Positions 19,482 to 29,219 of a stretch of DNA of 64,000 nt are shown here, piece after piece. Within the stretch, counting starts at the first letter, position 1. Every line of letters begins with the position of its first letter. Both the position numbers and the translations under genes were made by a program. The notes under the pieces were generated by a model. The model worked only from the letters and a program-made list of their open reading frames with translations. It had not been told where the DNA came from and ran no database searches. Source of the stretch: Segatella paludivivens DSM 17968 = JCM 13650 (GTDB lineage: Bacteria; Bacteroidota; Bacteroidia; Bacteroidales; Bacteroidaceae); NCBI RefSeq assembly GCF_000373185.1, contig NZ_KB890636.1:1-64000 (forward strand), read 5' to 3'.

Positions 19482-20978
19482 CTATTGCTTAACAATAGAA
19501 ACCGTCTCTTCAAGCTGATTAAGTGTAATTGTATAAGTTCCGGAAGTTGTAATTTTCCATTTTCTATCAATACTGGAAATATCAATATTTTTGTATTCCG
19601 CTTTTAGATAGTCATTGCTCATATCAATAAATAGAGCTTTTTCAGTCTGTCCAGTAGGTTTTTCATCATTCCCGTTGGCACACATGAACCAGCCTCCAAG
19701 CCAGTCACTTTGTTTGTCGCAAGAAAACTTTAGTTCACCAGCGTTAAGTATTCCTGTCCATGTAAAGATATAAGGACTGTCTGTAGCTGTCATTGGTGTG
19801 GCGTTGCCAAGGTCCCAGCCGCAGGGAGCTGCATCACCTACCAGATACATCATGCTGTAAGGTGTAAACTCACTCATCATCATATGCTCCTTGCCTGTCC
19901 GAATATCAACACAAATCTTATATGCTTTACCTGTCTCACTATCCTTCAGTTCCCATTTGTTGTCGGGCGTGAATCCGCTTACCAGCTGCATCGAAGTTTC
20001 TTTATAGGGGGCATTTCCCTGAGTTGGTTTATACATATATTCCCAACTGCCTTCTGATGTGCCGAATTTAAAATTACCGCCTTGATCAAAATAATGTCCA
20101 TATCGGAAAAGAAAATTATCCAAAGGATCATGGGGCATATTAACGAAATTCCAACTTGTCATATCTCCTACAAAATAAAGATGGTCAAAGGCTGGTTTAT
20201 TTCCTTCTTCCTGAGTTAATGTGACTTGGCCAGTAAGGAGATTTGCTGTCACCTTGTAATAATGGTCCACTGTGATTTGCCATTTACCGTCAGGTTGATC
20301 GTCACGGGTACGTAATACTACCGAGTCATTTTCATTCTTATTATATGATGGGAGAATTTGTCCAAGAGTCGTGATAAATTTCAAGTTGCCGGATTTTAAA
20401 TTACCTTCCCAAGTGAAAAGACCGTTTTCTGTACGTGTCATCGCTGTTGCATTATCTGCACTCCAGCCATTTGGAGTCGCATCACCGATAAGATAAAGAG
20501 TGGTAGTAACAGCCTTATAGGGAGTCATCTGAAAAGTTAGAGAGTCTGTTTGAGCCTGATCTACTCCATTTACGATAGCACTGATACGGGCATCTATACT
20601 TGTAGGCTGTCCTGTTGTTCCGCCAAACTTATCTAGGATAAGATTGTTGATATTTTCTTCGTTTATACTCCATGTATAGACTTGTGATCCATTTGCCAAA
20701 GCTGTATACGGTTCCGCAAAATTAGTTCCTGCTTTAGCAAGTTTGAGTTGATAATAAATTCTATTACCTGTATCTGCATTATTTCCTGTTGTCCAATTCA
20801 GCGTAATCGCATTACTAGCATGGTTGATTTCCTGTAAATTATCAACTTTCTCGGCGGCGGTTAGGGTGAGTTGATTCATCCCTTTATCCAATTGTTTGTA
20901 GTCCTGATCGGTACAAGCTGAAAGTAATAGCCCTCCTAGCAATATTCCGATAAAACCATAAATATATTTTTTCATCAT
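19482..20978 (-). CDS. SusE/SusF-like surface glycan-binding lipoprotein
   Basis: A 498-residue lipoprotein (LLLSAC lipobox, Cys about 22) with an N-terminal SusE-type domain (about 30-165). Three tandem starch-binding-like domains follow, each opening with a related motif: YLIGDATPNGWS (about 172), YFVGDMTSWNF (about 270) and YLVGDAAPCGWD (about 380). Each carries aromatic residues suited to alpha-glucan binding. It probably holds alpha-glucan at the surface for GH66 and SusCD. It is 31 bases before GH66 and 13 bases after susD. Confidence 0.85.
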   Translation of the reverse strand: MMKKYIYGFIGILLGGLLLSACTDQDYKQLDKGMNQLTLTAAEKVDNLQEINHASNAITLNWTTGNNADTGNRIYYQLKLAKAGTNFAEPYTALANGSQVYTWSINEENINNLILDKFGGTTGQPTSIDARISAIVNGVDQAQTDSLTFQMTPYKAVTTTLYLIGDATPNGWSADNATAMTRTENGLFTWEGNLKSGNLKFITTLGQILPSYNKNENDSVVLRTRDDQPDGKWQITVDHYYKVTANLLTGQVTLTQEEGNKPAFDHLYFVGDMTSWNFVNMPHDPLDNFLFRYGHYFDQGGNFKFGTSEGSWEYMYKPTQGNAPYKETSMQLVSGFTPDNKWELKDSETGKAYKICVDIRTGKEHMMMSEFTPYSMMYLVGDAAPCGWDLGNATPMTATDSPYIFTWTGILNAGELKFSCDKQSDWLGGWFMCANGNDEKPTGQTEKALFIDMSNDYLKAEYKNIDISSIDRKWKITTSGTYTITLNQLEETVSIVKQ

Positions 20979-20991
20979 ATTTCTTAATTTA

Positions 20992-22491
20992 TTAATAACC
21001 TGGATTTTGTGTCATCAGAGGATTTGCATCAATCTCTGTCTGTGGAATCGGGAATAACAAGCGGTTTTTTGTCACATTTGTCTTTCCGATAGATTTGAGA
21101 AATTTCAAAGCATAATTGCCATGGTCCAGACGGATCATATCAAACCATCTATGTCCTTCAAAAGCGAGTTCCATACGCCGCTCATGAATAATTTTATCAC
21201 GCATTTCTGACTGAGTAAGACCGGAAACGGCATCTAATCCAGCACGTTTACGTACTGTGTTAAGAGGTATTGCTGCTTGGTCTGTTTTGCCAAGTTCATT
21301 AAGAGCTTCTGCCTTCATGAGTAATACATCTGCATAACGATATACGACGAAGTTGGCTGGCGAAGTATTATATTCAGGGGAAATACTCTTTGGGATCAAG
21401 AATTTTCTCACATTATACCCAGTGTATGAATAAGAACTTTTATAGATTTTCCCATCAAAGTCAGGGCAACCTTCATAAAGAACCGTAAGATCTTTCCTCT
21501 TGTCACCATCTTCCCATTGACCCATAAATTCCGATGTAGGTTGATTCCAGCCGTAACAGCCGGCTACAAAGTTGGAATTACGTGGTCCCATAAAGGTAGA
21601 CAACCAATTTGATTGAGGATTGTTCCCCCAGAAATCATACTCAGTATCTCCACTATATTGTACTTCAAATATTGATTCTGTTCCATTATTAACCTTTGCG
21701 TCAAAATTTGCGTCAAAATTACATTTGCTCAAATCGTAGCCAAGAGCTGTAACTGAATCACAGAGATTGACTACATTCTGATAATAGTCCGGATGGTCAG
21801 GTGCAAGCGTTAAGTACATATCTGCCATCATGGTCATGGCTGCATCCTTAGTAGCCCGTCCTAAATCTACTTTATTATATTCACTCTTAGTTGGTAAGAG
21901 ATCCATAGCCTTCTGACTATCAGAATGAATCTGTTTGTAAACATCATTAGCAGAAGAACGGGCAATAGCTGTAGGTGTACCAGGGGCATAAGGTTCAAGT
22001 CGTAGAGGGATGCCTCCATATAGACGAACGAGAATATAATAATAATGTGCACGAAGAAAATATGCCTCTCCAAGACAGCGTTTTTGGAAATCATCCAAAT
22101 TTTTTCCTTCTAGATCCTTGATCAAAATATTACATTGGCCAATGCCTACCCATGGTGAACGCCACATGTAAAGGGCCATGCCATTATCACTTCCTTCTGT
22201 GAAGTTAGAGGCCTGAACAGTTTCTATGCCATCAGTACCTCCACCAGCACCAACATTGCTGTTTCCTGAAACAATATCCAGCGTCCACAAACGCTGATTA
22301 TACATATTTGAAGATTGGAGCGTTCGATAACAACCACTCGCCATAGCTGAAGCGACAGAATCTGTGACACTCGTCTCTGGATCTACTGTGTTCTTGGGTG
22401 CTTTGTCTAGAAAATTATCACTGCAAGACGTAACTGTTTGGACAGCTAGGACTGTCAAAAATACTATATTGAAAACCGATAACTTTTTCAT
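20992..22491 (-). CDS. SusD/RagB-family lipoprotein (dextran locus)
   Basis: A 499-residue SusD homologue with a lipobox (TVTSC, Cys about 23), the mature start DNFLDKAPKNT, the helical motif CLGEAYFLRAHYYYILVRLYG (about 140), and the C-terminal signature (YRYADVLLMKAEALNELG, NTVRKRAGL, IIHERRMELAFEGHRWFDMI, LFPIPQTEIDANPLMTQNPGY). It partners the SusC protein encoded immediately upstream, 9 bases away, as the lid of the transporter. Confidence 0.95.
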   Translation of the reverse strand: MKKLSVFNIVFLTVLAVQTVTSCSDNFLDKAPKNTVDPETSVTDSVASAMASGCYRTLQSSNMYNQRLWTLDIVSGNSNVGAGGGTDGIETVQASNFTEGSDNGMALYMWRSPWVGIGQCNILIKDLEGKNLDDFQKRCLGEAYFLRAHYYYILVRLYGGIPLRLEPYAPGTPTAIARSSANDVYKQIHSDSQKAMDLLPTKSEYNKVDLGRATKDAAMTMMADMYLTLAPDHPDYYQNVVNLCDSVTALGYDLSKCNFDANFDAKVNNGTESIFEVQYSGDTEYDFWGNNPQSNWLSTFMGPRNSNFVAGCYGWNQPTSEFMGQWEDGDKRKDLTVLYEGCPDFDGKIYKSSYSYTGYNVRKFLIPKSISPEYNTSPANFVVYRYADVLLMKAEALNELGKTDQAAIPLNTVRKRAGLDAVSGLTQSEMRDKIIHERRMELAFEGHRWFDMIRLDHGNYALKFLKSIGKTNVTKNRLLFPIPQTEIDANPLMTQNPGY

Positions 22492-22500
22492 GATGATATT

Positions 22501-25497
22501 TTAGAAGTTAACATTAAAACCAATATTGAAAGTTCTGGAAACTGGATAACTGGACAAATCTATGCCGTTAATGCCTACTTCCGGATCAAACCCAGAATAA
22601 CCCGTGATAGTAGCTACATTCTCACAAGAAAGTGTTAGTCGAGCACTTTCAACAGAGAAAATTTTCATCCACTGTAACGGAAAATTATAAGAAAGAGATA
22701 TTGTTTTTAAACGAAGATAAGATCCATTTTCCACAAAACGGTCTGAAATACGGTTATTGCCATTTGGATCACTATAGACGGCACGGGGTATAACGTTACT
22801 TGTTCCCTCTCCATTCCAACGTGAAAGAACATCGGTCAACTGGTTATAAGCAGCAGACATTCCTGTAAGGTCAATTTTATTAGCATTAAAAATTTTATTG
22901 CCAGCAACTCCTTGAAGGTAAATGCTCAGTTCAAATCCTCTCCAAGTCATACTGTTGTTTATTGAGAATAAATGGCTTGGATTAGGATTACCGATAACCG
23001 TACGGTCTTCATCATTGATTACACCATCATGATTAAGATCTTTGAAACGAATATCCCCAGGTTCTGCACCTACCTGTGAAGCATGGTCATGAACTTCTTT
23101 CTCATTTTGAAAGATTCCGTCAGTTACATAGCCGTAGAATACGTTGATAGGATAGCCTTTTGCCAACATAGTGACATAAGAATTATTAACCTGATTAATA
23201 TAATAAGGGGTAGAACTGTTTAAATCATTGATCTTATTTTTATTATACGTATAGGATAGAAGAGTTTCCCAACCAAGAACCCCTTTAAGATTCTGGGTAT
23301 GCAAAGTGATTTCTATTCCTTTATTGGTAACTTTACCAGCATTGGTGTAAGTAGTACTGGTATCCTCAAAACCTGATGTAATAGGAATCGAAGCTTTTAC
23401 AAGCATATCGCTGGTCTTCTTGATATATGCATCAAAAGATAAATTAATTCGTGAATGGAACATTGTAGCATCAAAGCCAATATTTTTTTGAGCAACCTGT
23501 TCCCAGTGAATATTTGGATTAGCCAAAGTGGTGGAAATAAGTGCTGTCTGCTCATTGCCATCTGTACCAAAAGGATAGACACTTGTATTATAGGTGGGCA
23601 TATAGCTGTAATTGCTTACACTGGCTTGGCTACCTGTAATTCCATATCCCATGCGGATTTTCAAGTCATTGAGTAACTCGTTCTGCTTAAACCATGGTTC
23701 TTCTGTCAGTCGCCATGCCATAGAAACAGATGGGAAAGTTCCCCAGCGATGATTGCGCCCAAATCGGCTTGAACCATCTTTACGTATGGTTGCTGTTATT
23801 AAATAACGGTTACTGTAATCGTAATTAGCACGAGCCATATAGGAAAACAGAGCCCATTCTGTCTCATTGCCACCAATCGCATACATCTTCTGGCCATTGT
23901 CCATTTCATGAACATTTTCGAAAGCGAAGAGATTTTTCTGTGCATTCAGATAGTCAAAATCATTCCATTGTGCAGAAGTACCTGCCATTAGAGAAACATG
24001 ATGTTTCTCGGCAAAAATATGGTCATAGAGAAAATAATTATCCCAAAGGTAAGTAAATGACTTATTATTACTTTTATATCTGGAGCTTTGCTCTACAGGA
24101 ATAGGTTTCCATGCATAAGCAGGAGTATAGTTATCCATATACCAGAATTTCGCATCAATACCCAAAGTACTTTTAAATTTCAAATCCTTACTAAAACTGA
24201 TTTCACCTGTAATACTACCAAGAAGATTATAACCATTTGTCTTGTTTTGGTTCATTTCAGTAGGACCCACAGGATTTTTTGTAGAACCATACCATAAAGA
24301 GTTACCATTAGGTCCTGACCATTCACCGTTTTCATCTTTTACAGGAAAAATAGGAAGTGCACGATAAGTACTTCCCAAGTCGTAACTTCCCTGCTTCTTA
24401 ACATCGGCACTCAAAGCAAGGCTATTTGAAAATTTGAGCCATTTTAGAACTTGAGCATCACTGTTAGCCTCGAAGGTATATCGACGATAACTGACACTTC
24501 TAACGGTACCCGTCTGGTTAAGAAAACCTCCCGACACATAATAATGGGCTTTATCTGATCCACCAGAATAGCTTAACGTGTAATTTTCAAGATAACCTGT
24601 ACGAAAAACCTTGTCATTCCAGTTGGTTCCATTTCCGAGTGAAGAAGGAGCCGCCCATAAAGGGTTCTGATTATAACCAGCATTAGCCATCATCTCATTA
24701 TTCAATTCTGCATATTGAGAAGCATTGAGAAGAGAAGGCTTTTTCGTAGCATTCTGAAATGAAAAATTTACGTTCAGTGAGAGGTGTCCTATGCCATCTT
24801 TACCTTTCTTAGTCGTAATCATAATTACTCCATTGGCACCACGAGATCCGTAAATAGCAGTTGCAGAAGCATCCTTCAATACATCCACCCGTTCTACATC
24901 AGCCATATTCAGATTATTCAATCCCAAATCAGTTGGTATACCATCTATGACGACAAGCGGATCACAGTTGTTGATAGATCCCAATCCTCTGATTTTAATA
25001 GAGACATTGTCACCAGGTTTACCAGCATCTACAACTTGCAGACCAGCGACTTTTCCTTGTAAAGATTGTCCTATGTTTGCAACAGGTTGCTCATTCAATT
25101 TTTTAGCATCAATGGATCCTATTGAACCCGTCAGATCACTCTTCTTCATCGTGCCATAACCAATAACCACAACTTCATTAAGTTGCTTGCTATTCTGAGA
25201 TAGTTCAATGTTTAAAACTTGTCTGCCTTGAACCGGCACATTTTTTGTGGTATATCCCAAATAAGATATGGAAAGAGTTGCTGTAGAAGGAACCATAAAG
25301 ATAAAATTACCATCCAAATCCGTAACAGTGGCATTTGCAGTACCCTTTTGGATTACCGTAGCTCCAATAATAGGTTCCCCGCTTTCGTCTTTTATGACTC
25401 CGTGGACCTTAATGTTTTGGGCGAAAAGGCTTAATGATAGTAGAACGCCTACGCTACAAAACACAATTCTTTTTGTCAATTGTTTAAAGATGTTCAT
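22501..25497 (-). CDS. SusC/RagA-family TonB-dependent transporter (dextran locus)
   Basis: A 998-residue outer-membrane transporter with a signal peptide (ending SLFAQ), a carboxypeptidase-regulatory-like domain (VHGVIKDESGEPIIGATVIQ), a TonB box/plug (LNEVVVIGYGTMKKSDLTGS; INNCDPLVVIDGIPTD) and a barrel ending SRTFNIGFNVNF. It is the first gene of SusC-SusD-SusE/F-GH66-GH97, all on the minus strand with gaps of 9 to 31 bases. It probably imports isomalto-oligosaccharides released by GH66. It is divergent from the SusR-like regulator. Confidence 0.95.
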   Translation of the reverse strand: MNIFKQLTKRIVFCSVGVLLSLSLFAQNIKVHGVIKDESGEPIIGATVIQKGTANATVTDLDGNFIFMVPSTATLSISYLGYTTKNVPVQGRQVLNIELSQNSKQLNEVVVIGYGTMKKSDLTGSIGSIDAKKLNEQPVANIGQSLQGKVAGLQVVDAGKPGDNVSIKIRGLGSINNCDPLVVIDGIPTDLGLNNLNMADVERVDVLKDASATAIYGSRGANGVIMITTKKGKDGIGHLSLNVNFSFQNATKKPSLLNASQYAELNNEMMANAGYNQNPLWAAPSSLGNGTNWNDKVFRTGYLENYTLSYSGGSDKAHYYVSGGFLNQTGTVRSVSYRRYTFEANSDAQVLKWLKFSNSLALSADVKKQGSYDLGSTYRALPIFPVKDENGEWSGPNGNSLWYGSTKNPVGPTEMNQNKTNGYNLLGSITGEISFSKDLKFKSTLGIDAKFWYMDNYTPAYAWKPIPVEQSSRYKSNNKSFTYLWDNYFLYDHIFAEKHHVSLMAGTSAQWNDFDYLNAQKNLFAFENVHEMDNGQKMYAIGGNETEWALFSYMARANYDYSNRYLITATIRKDGSSRFGRNHRWGTFPSVSMAWRLTEEPWFKQNELLNDLKIRMGYGITGSQASVSNYSYMPTYNTSVYPFGTDGNEQTALISTTLANPNIHWEQVAQKNIGFDATMFHSRINLSFDAYIKKTSDMLVKASIPITSGFEDTSTTYTNAGKVTNKGIEITLHTQNLKGVLGWETLLSYTYNKNKINDLNSSTPYYINQVNNSYVTMLAKGYPINVFYGYVTDGIFQNEKEVHDHASQVGAEPGDIRFKDLNHDGVINDEDRTVIGNPNPSHLFSINNSMTWRGFELSIYLQGVAGNKIFNANKIDLTGMSAAYNQLTDVLSRWNGEGTSNVIPRAVYSDPNGNNRISDRFVENGSYLRLKTISLSYNFPLQWMKIFSVESARLTLSCENVATITGYSGFDPEVGINGIDLSSYPVSRTFNIGFNVNF

Positions 25498-25535
25498 AAT
25501 AAAGATAAGTTTACATTTTGTTTAGATTTCTGTGG

Positions 25536-25543
25536 CAAAAATA
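25536..25543 (-). promoter_or_regulatory. -7 promoter box of the dextran susC operon
   Basis: On the minus strand TATTTTTG fits TAnnTTTG, 38 bases before susC. No clean -33 TTTG is seen at 19 bases, so activation by the divergent regulator may be needed. Confidence 0.45.
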
Positions 25544-25569
25544 GCTTATTATTCTACAAGTTAATCATG

Positions 25570-25590
25570 TAAGTATAGAATAAGTAGAAC
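25570..25590. promoter_or_regulatory. candidate operator: TAAGTA repeats
   Basis: TAAGTATAGAA (25570-25580) is followed directly by TAAGTAGAAC (25581-25590), an 11-base phased repeat. A further TAAGTAG lies at 25658-25664. They sit just upstream of the dextran susC promoter in the divergent control region. Recognition by the SusR-like protein is a guess from position. Confidence 0.3.
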
Positions 25591-25667
25591 ATTGAATATT
25601 TATGAAACCTATAACTCATTGATTATTATGGTTTTTCATAGAATTTTAAAAAACATTTAAGTAGATG

Positions 25668-25698
25668 TTTGATAATATCTTATTTTTTGTTATATTTG
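25668..25698 (+). promoter_or_regulatory. promoter of the SusR-like regulator gene
   Basis: TTTG (25668-25671), exactly 19 bases, then TATATTTG (25691-25698): a full match to the Bacteroidota housekeeping promoter. The gene starts 20 bases after the -7 box. Confidence 0.75.
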
Positions 25699-25717
25699 CA
25701 GAAATAATTTAAAAACC

Positions 25718-27367
25718 ATGTTAAAACGCCTTTTATATACTATTTTTTTCTGTATGCTTGCGGGATTGTCCTGTCAGGCATCAAACCAGAGACTCCTTTT
25801 ACGATTGGATAGTATTCTTTCCAATCGTGAAGCATATCACAATTCCAAAGAAATGTATATTAGTATACTTAAAAACTATGCTAAAAAAAAGCAAAGCAAG
25901 GAAGAACTGTTAAAAATTTATGAAGATCTTTATCAGGAATACTATGTATACCAATTTGATTCTGCTAGGGTATATATAAACAAAGCTATTCTCCTCTCCC
26001 AGCAAATAAAAGGAACTGATCATGTTATTCAAAACTTGCTCTATAAAGTGCAACTTTTTGGTATTGGAGGACTTTATAGTGAAGCATCCAATTTGCTGAA
26101 TGCGATTCAAGTAAAGAAAATATCACCAAAGTTGTATTTCCTATATTATATTACTCGCTTTACTCTCTATTCATACAGGAGTGATTACTGTAATGATGAC
26201 TATTATTCTCCAAGATATAGGGCATTGGCAGCATATAGCCTCAAAATGGCCATGCCATATTTGACCAGAAACATGCCGGAATACGATTTTTATCACGGTG
26301 AATACTATATATATGTCACGCGAAATGATAAAAAGGCTCTTGACTACTATTTCAAGACCATTCATCATCAGAAAGAAACTTCGCGATACTATGCAATGGC
26401 CAGCTTTGCTATTGCTAACAATTATAATGCGCATGGTGATACTGCTAAATATGAAAAATATCTCATTCAAGCTTGTATCGGCGATGCACTATGTAATACA
26501 CGGGAAAATCTCGCATTGCAGGATCTTGCTATCTTTCTGTTCAAAGGAGGACAAAAAAGGGTAAATAATGTAGAACGTGCCGATAAATATATCAAGATTG
26601 CTTTGGAGGATGCAAAATTATATAATAACAGGCTTAGAATACTCGAAATATCACAAAAATTGCCAATAATTGTTTCAACTTACGAGAGTATGATTAAATC
26701 AAATAATAGCAAACTAGAATTCACTCTTATTATAATTTCCATACTTATCATCATATCTCTTTTCGGTATTGTTTTAATATTCCGACAAAACAAACTTCTT
26801 ACTTTACATCGAAAACAATTATATAAGAGCAATGACCAGCTTATTCTGTTCAACAACCGATTGAACATTCTTAACTCTGAACTTCTTGATACTAATCGAA
26901 AAAGAGAAGGACTAGCTAAACTATATATTGACTTATGTGCCAAGTATATTGATAGGTTAAGTAAATATCAGAATTTAGTACAGAGAAAAATAAAAGCTCA
27001 CCAAGTTGACGAACTTCTTAGCACAATATCTTCCTCGCGCTTGTCCGAAGAAAATGCTACGACATTTACGAATCGATTTGATAAAGCTTTTCTTGACCTT
27101 TATCCTACTTTTATTGATGAATTTAACAATCTTCTGATTGATCCACAACCCAAAAAGACAGGCAAAACCATCAAAAGCTCTATGACTAATGAACAGCGAA
27201 TTTATGCTTTGATCCGGTTAGGTGTACTAGAAAGTTCAGAAATAGCATCTCTGCTTTTCTATTCCCCACAAACCATCTACAATTACCGCTCAACAGTAAA
27301 AAATAGAGCAAAAAATAAGGATACTTTTGAATATGATGTACAGAATCTCTGTACTATTATTAAATAA
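25718..27367 (+). CDS. SusR-like membrane regulator (TPR sensor, DUF6377-type)
   Basis: A 549-residue protein with a signal peptide (1-22), a helical TPR-like periplasmic region (about 25-330), one transmembrane helix (about 336-358, IIISILIIISLFGIVLIF), a coiled coil (about 360-420) and a cytoplasmic C-terminal part. That part ends in a helix-turn-helix-like segment (LIRLGVLESSEIASLLFYSP, then QTIYNYRSTVKNRAKN), similar to LuxR-type ends. This plan is that of SusR-type regulators of alpha-glucan loci in Bacteroides. It is divergent from the susC gene at 22501 and probably activates that operon when it senses alpha-gluco-oligosaccharides in the periplasm. The SusR analogy rests on architecture and context, not on alignment. 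Confidence 0.78.
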   Translation: MLKRLLYTIFFCMLAGLSCQASNQRLLLRLDSILSNREAYHNSKEMYISILKNYAKKKQSKEELLKIYEDLYQEYYVYQFDSARVYINKAILLSQQIKGTDHVIQNLLYKVQLFGIGGLYSEASNLLNAIQVKKISPKLYFLYYITRFTLYSYRSDYCNDDYYSPRYRALAAYSLKMAMPYLTRNMPEYDFYHGEYYIYVTRNDKKALDYYFKTIHHQKETSRYYAMASFAIANNYNAHGDTAKYEKYLIQACIGDALCNTRENLALQDLAIFLFKGGQKRVNNVERADKYIKIALEDAKLYNNRLRILEISQKLPIIVSTYESMIKSNNSKLEFTLIIISILIIISLFGIVLIFRQNKLLTLHRKQLYKSNDQLILFNNRLNILNSELLDTNRKREGLAKLYIDLCAKYIDRLSKYQNLVQRKIKAHQVDELLSTISSSRLSEENATTFTNRFDKAFLDLYPTFIDEFNNLLIDPQPKKTGKTIKSSMTNEQRIYALIRLGVLESSEIASLLFYSPQTIYNYRSTVKNRAKNKDTFEYDVQNLCTIIK

Positions 27368-27386
27368 TCCGAGTTGAACGAATTAC

Positions 27387-27476
27387 TATTCGGTGTCAGA
27401 AGTTATATTCATTGTAGATTTTTTCCAAAAAGCATTTGGAATGACACCTACCGAATTTGGAAAGGGAATAAAGTAA
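27387..27476 (+). pseudogene. decayed 3' end of a hybrid-regulator (AraC) gene
   Basis: The segment reads in one frame YSVSEVIFIVDF then FQKAFGMTPTEFGKGIK and a stop. The intact regulator at 11914-15279 ends YSVSEVMFMVGF, nine further residues (SNTGYFSKC), then FQKAFGMTPTEFGKGMK and a stop. So this is the last AraC-domain helix region of the same gene with an in-frame loss of 27 bases; an in-frame TGA lies four codons before. No ribosome-binding site or body is present. It is a remnant located between the SusR-like gene and cysS. Confidence 0.85.
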
Positions 27477-27486
27477 TGATAAGAAA
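27387..27486 (+). repeat. right copy of the direct repeat flanking the dextran locus
   Basis: Partner of 15163-15289. The last 65 bases (27422-27486) are 63/65 identical to 15225-15289 and continue 10 bases past the stop codon, so the similarity is not just protein-level. The two copies bracket the whole dextran locus, about 12.2 kb apart. Confidence 0.85.
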
Positions 27487-27498
27487 CGAGGGAAATAT

Positions 27499-27529
27499 TT
27501 TGATTTTACCCTATTTTGCATTAACTTTG
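27499..27529 (+). promoter_or_regulatory. promoter of cysS
   Basis: TTTG (27499-27502), exactly 19 bases, then TAACTTTG (27522-27529), matching the Bacteroidota consensus. cysS starts 28 bases after it. Confidence 0.75.
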
Positions 27530-27556
27530 CAATCACATTAGTAATATAAATATGTT

Positions 27557-29047
27557 ATGGAACAGAATTTTTTAATCTATAATACTCTTACTCGACATAA
27601 AGAGTTGTTCAAACCGTTGCATGCTCCTAATGTTGGTATGTATGTGTGCGGACCTACTGTTTATGGTGACGCGCATCTTGGACATGCACGTCCTGCGATA
27701 ACTTTCGACATATTGTTCCGCTATCTTAAACATCAGGGCTATAAGGTGAGATATGTTCGCAATATCACTGATGTAGGTCATCTTGAGCATGATGCTGATG
27801 AGGGCGATGACAAGATTGAGAAGAAAGCTCGTCTTGAACAGCTTGAACCAATGGAGATTGCGCAGTATTACACAAATCGCTATCATGATGCTATGGAGGC
27901 GCTCAACGTGCTTCCACCGTCTATTGAACCTCATGCTACTGGTCATATCATTGAACAGGAAGAGTTGGTGAAGGAAATCCTTGCCAACGGTTATGCTTAT
28001 GAGAGTAATGGTAGTGTGTATTTCGATGTAGTGAAATACGATAAAGATCATAAATACGGTATTCTTTCAGGTCGTAACCTTACCGACATGATAAATAATT
28101 CTCGCGAACTCAATGGTGTCAGCGAGAAGCATAATCAAGTAGATTTCGCTTTGTGGAAGAAGGCTCAGCCTGAACATATTATGCGTTGGCCTAGTCCTTG
28201 GAGTGTAGGCTTCCCAGGTTGGCATTGTGAGTGTACTGCAATGGGACGTAAATATCTAGGTAGTCATTTCGATATTCATGGTGGAGGTATGGATCTTGTC
28301 TTCCCTCATCACGAATGTGAGATAGCACAGGCTGTTGCAAGTCAGGGTGATCAGATGGTCCACTACTGGATGCACAACAACATGATAACTATAAACGGAC
28401 AGAAGATGGGAAAGAGTCTTGGTAACTTCATCACTCTGGAACAGTTCTTCACGGGTAATCATGAGAGTCTTACTCAGGCTTACAGTCCTATGACGATAAG
28501 ATTCTTCATTCTCTCTGCTCATTATCGTGGCACAGTTGATTTCTCTAACGAGGCTTTGATTGCTGCCCAGAAAGGCTATGAGAGACTGATGAACGGTATC
28601 TCTGATATAGATCGTATTCAGGTATCAAAAGAATGCGATGCTGAGACTGATAAATTTGTGAAGGCTTTGCGCCAGCGTTGCTATGATGCAATGAACGATG
28701 ATTTGCAGACTCCTCTTGTTATCAGCTACCTGTTTGAGGCATGTCACCTTATCAATAACTTACTTGACCACAAGGCTCAGATTTGTGCAGAGTGTCTGAA
28801 GGAACTTTCAGAGACAATGAATCTTTTTGCTTTCGACTTGTTAGGTTTGAAGAGCGAGAAGGGTGCAAACAACGATGCACGTGAAGAGGCTTACGGAAAG
28901 GTAGTAGATATGGTTCTTCAGCTTCGTACAAAGGCAAAGACTGATAAGGACTGGGCTACGAGCGACCAGATACGTGATGCCCTTGCAAATGCTGGCTTCG
29001 AAGTTAAAGACACGAAGGATGGTGTCACTTGGAAGTTAAACAAATAA
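27557..29047 (+). CDS. cysS: cysteinyl-tRNA synthetase
   Basis: A 496-residue class I aminoacyl-tRNA synthetase that charges tRNA-Cys. The zinc/adenylation opening [19 protein letters not shown] holds the HIGH-type motif (HLGH) and the first zinc-ligand Cys. The remaining ligands are in GWHCECTAM and the [11 protein letters not shown] segment. KMGKSLGN is the KMSKS loop. A DALR-type C-terminal domain ends the protein. It has its own promoter and a hairpin terminator, so it is a single-gene unit. It is not functionally related to the flanking loci and serves as a fixed chromosomal landmark. Confidence 0.97.
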   Translation: MEQNFLIYNTLTRHKELFKPLHAPNVGMYVCGPTVYGDAHLGHARPAITFDILFRYLKHQGYKVRYVRNITDVGHLEHDADEGDDKIEKKARLEQLEPMEIAQYYTNRYHDAMEALNVLPPSIEPHATGHIIEQEELVKEILANGYAYESNGSVYFDVVKYDKDHKYGILSGRNLTDMINNSRELNGVSEKHNQVDFALWKKAQPEHIMRWPSPWSVGFPGWHCECTAMGRKYLGSHFDIHGGGMDLVFPHHECEIAQAVASQGDQMVHYWMHNNMITINGQKMGKSLGNFITLEQFFTGNHESLTQAYSPMTIRFFILSAHYRGTVDFSNEALIAAQKGYERLMNGISDIDRIQVSKECDAETDKFVKALRQRCYDAMNDDLQTPLVISYLFEACHLINNLLDHKAQICAECLKELSETMNLFAFDLLGLKSEKGANNDAREEAYGKVVDMVLQLRTKAKTDKDWATSDQIRDALANAGFEVKDTKDGVTWKLNK

Positions 29048-29102
29048 GATATACGAACTAGTATTGTCTAAATGAAATAAGCGCACAAGTCAATGTGTGC
29101 CT

Positions 29103-29137
29103 TTTAAATCCCCTCCCGTAAAGAGAGGGGATTTTAA
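29103..29137 (+). terminator. terminator of cysS
   Basis: AAATCCCCTC (29106-29115) pairs with GAGGGGATTT (29125-29134) across a nine-base loop, followed by T/A-rich sequence. Confidence 0.75.
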
Positions 29138-29219
29138 ATTGTAAAAATGTTAGCAAGTTCTTATGACAAGTTTTGAAATACTATTATAAATTTAATCAAT
29201 GTTTAATATATAAAAGAAG

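Noticed and set aside
25498..25717. Invertible promoter between susC and the SusR-like gene
   Set aside because: No flanking inverted repeats of useful length and no invertase nearby; the motifs seen are direct repeats.
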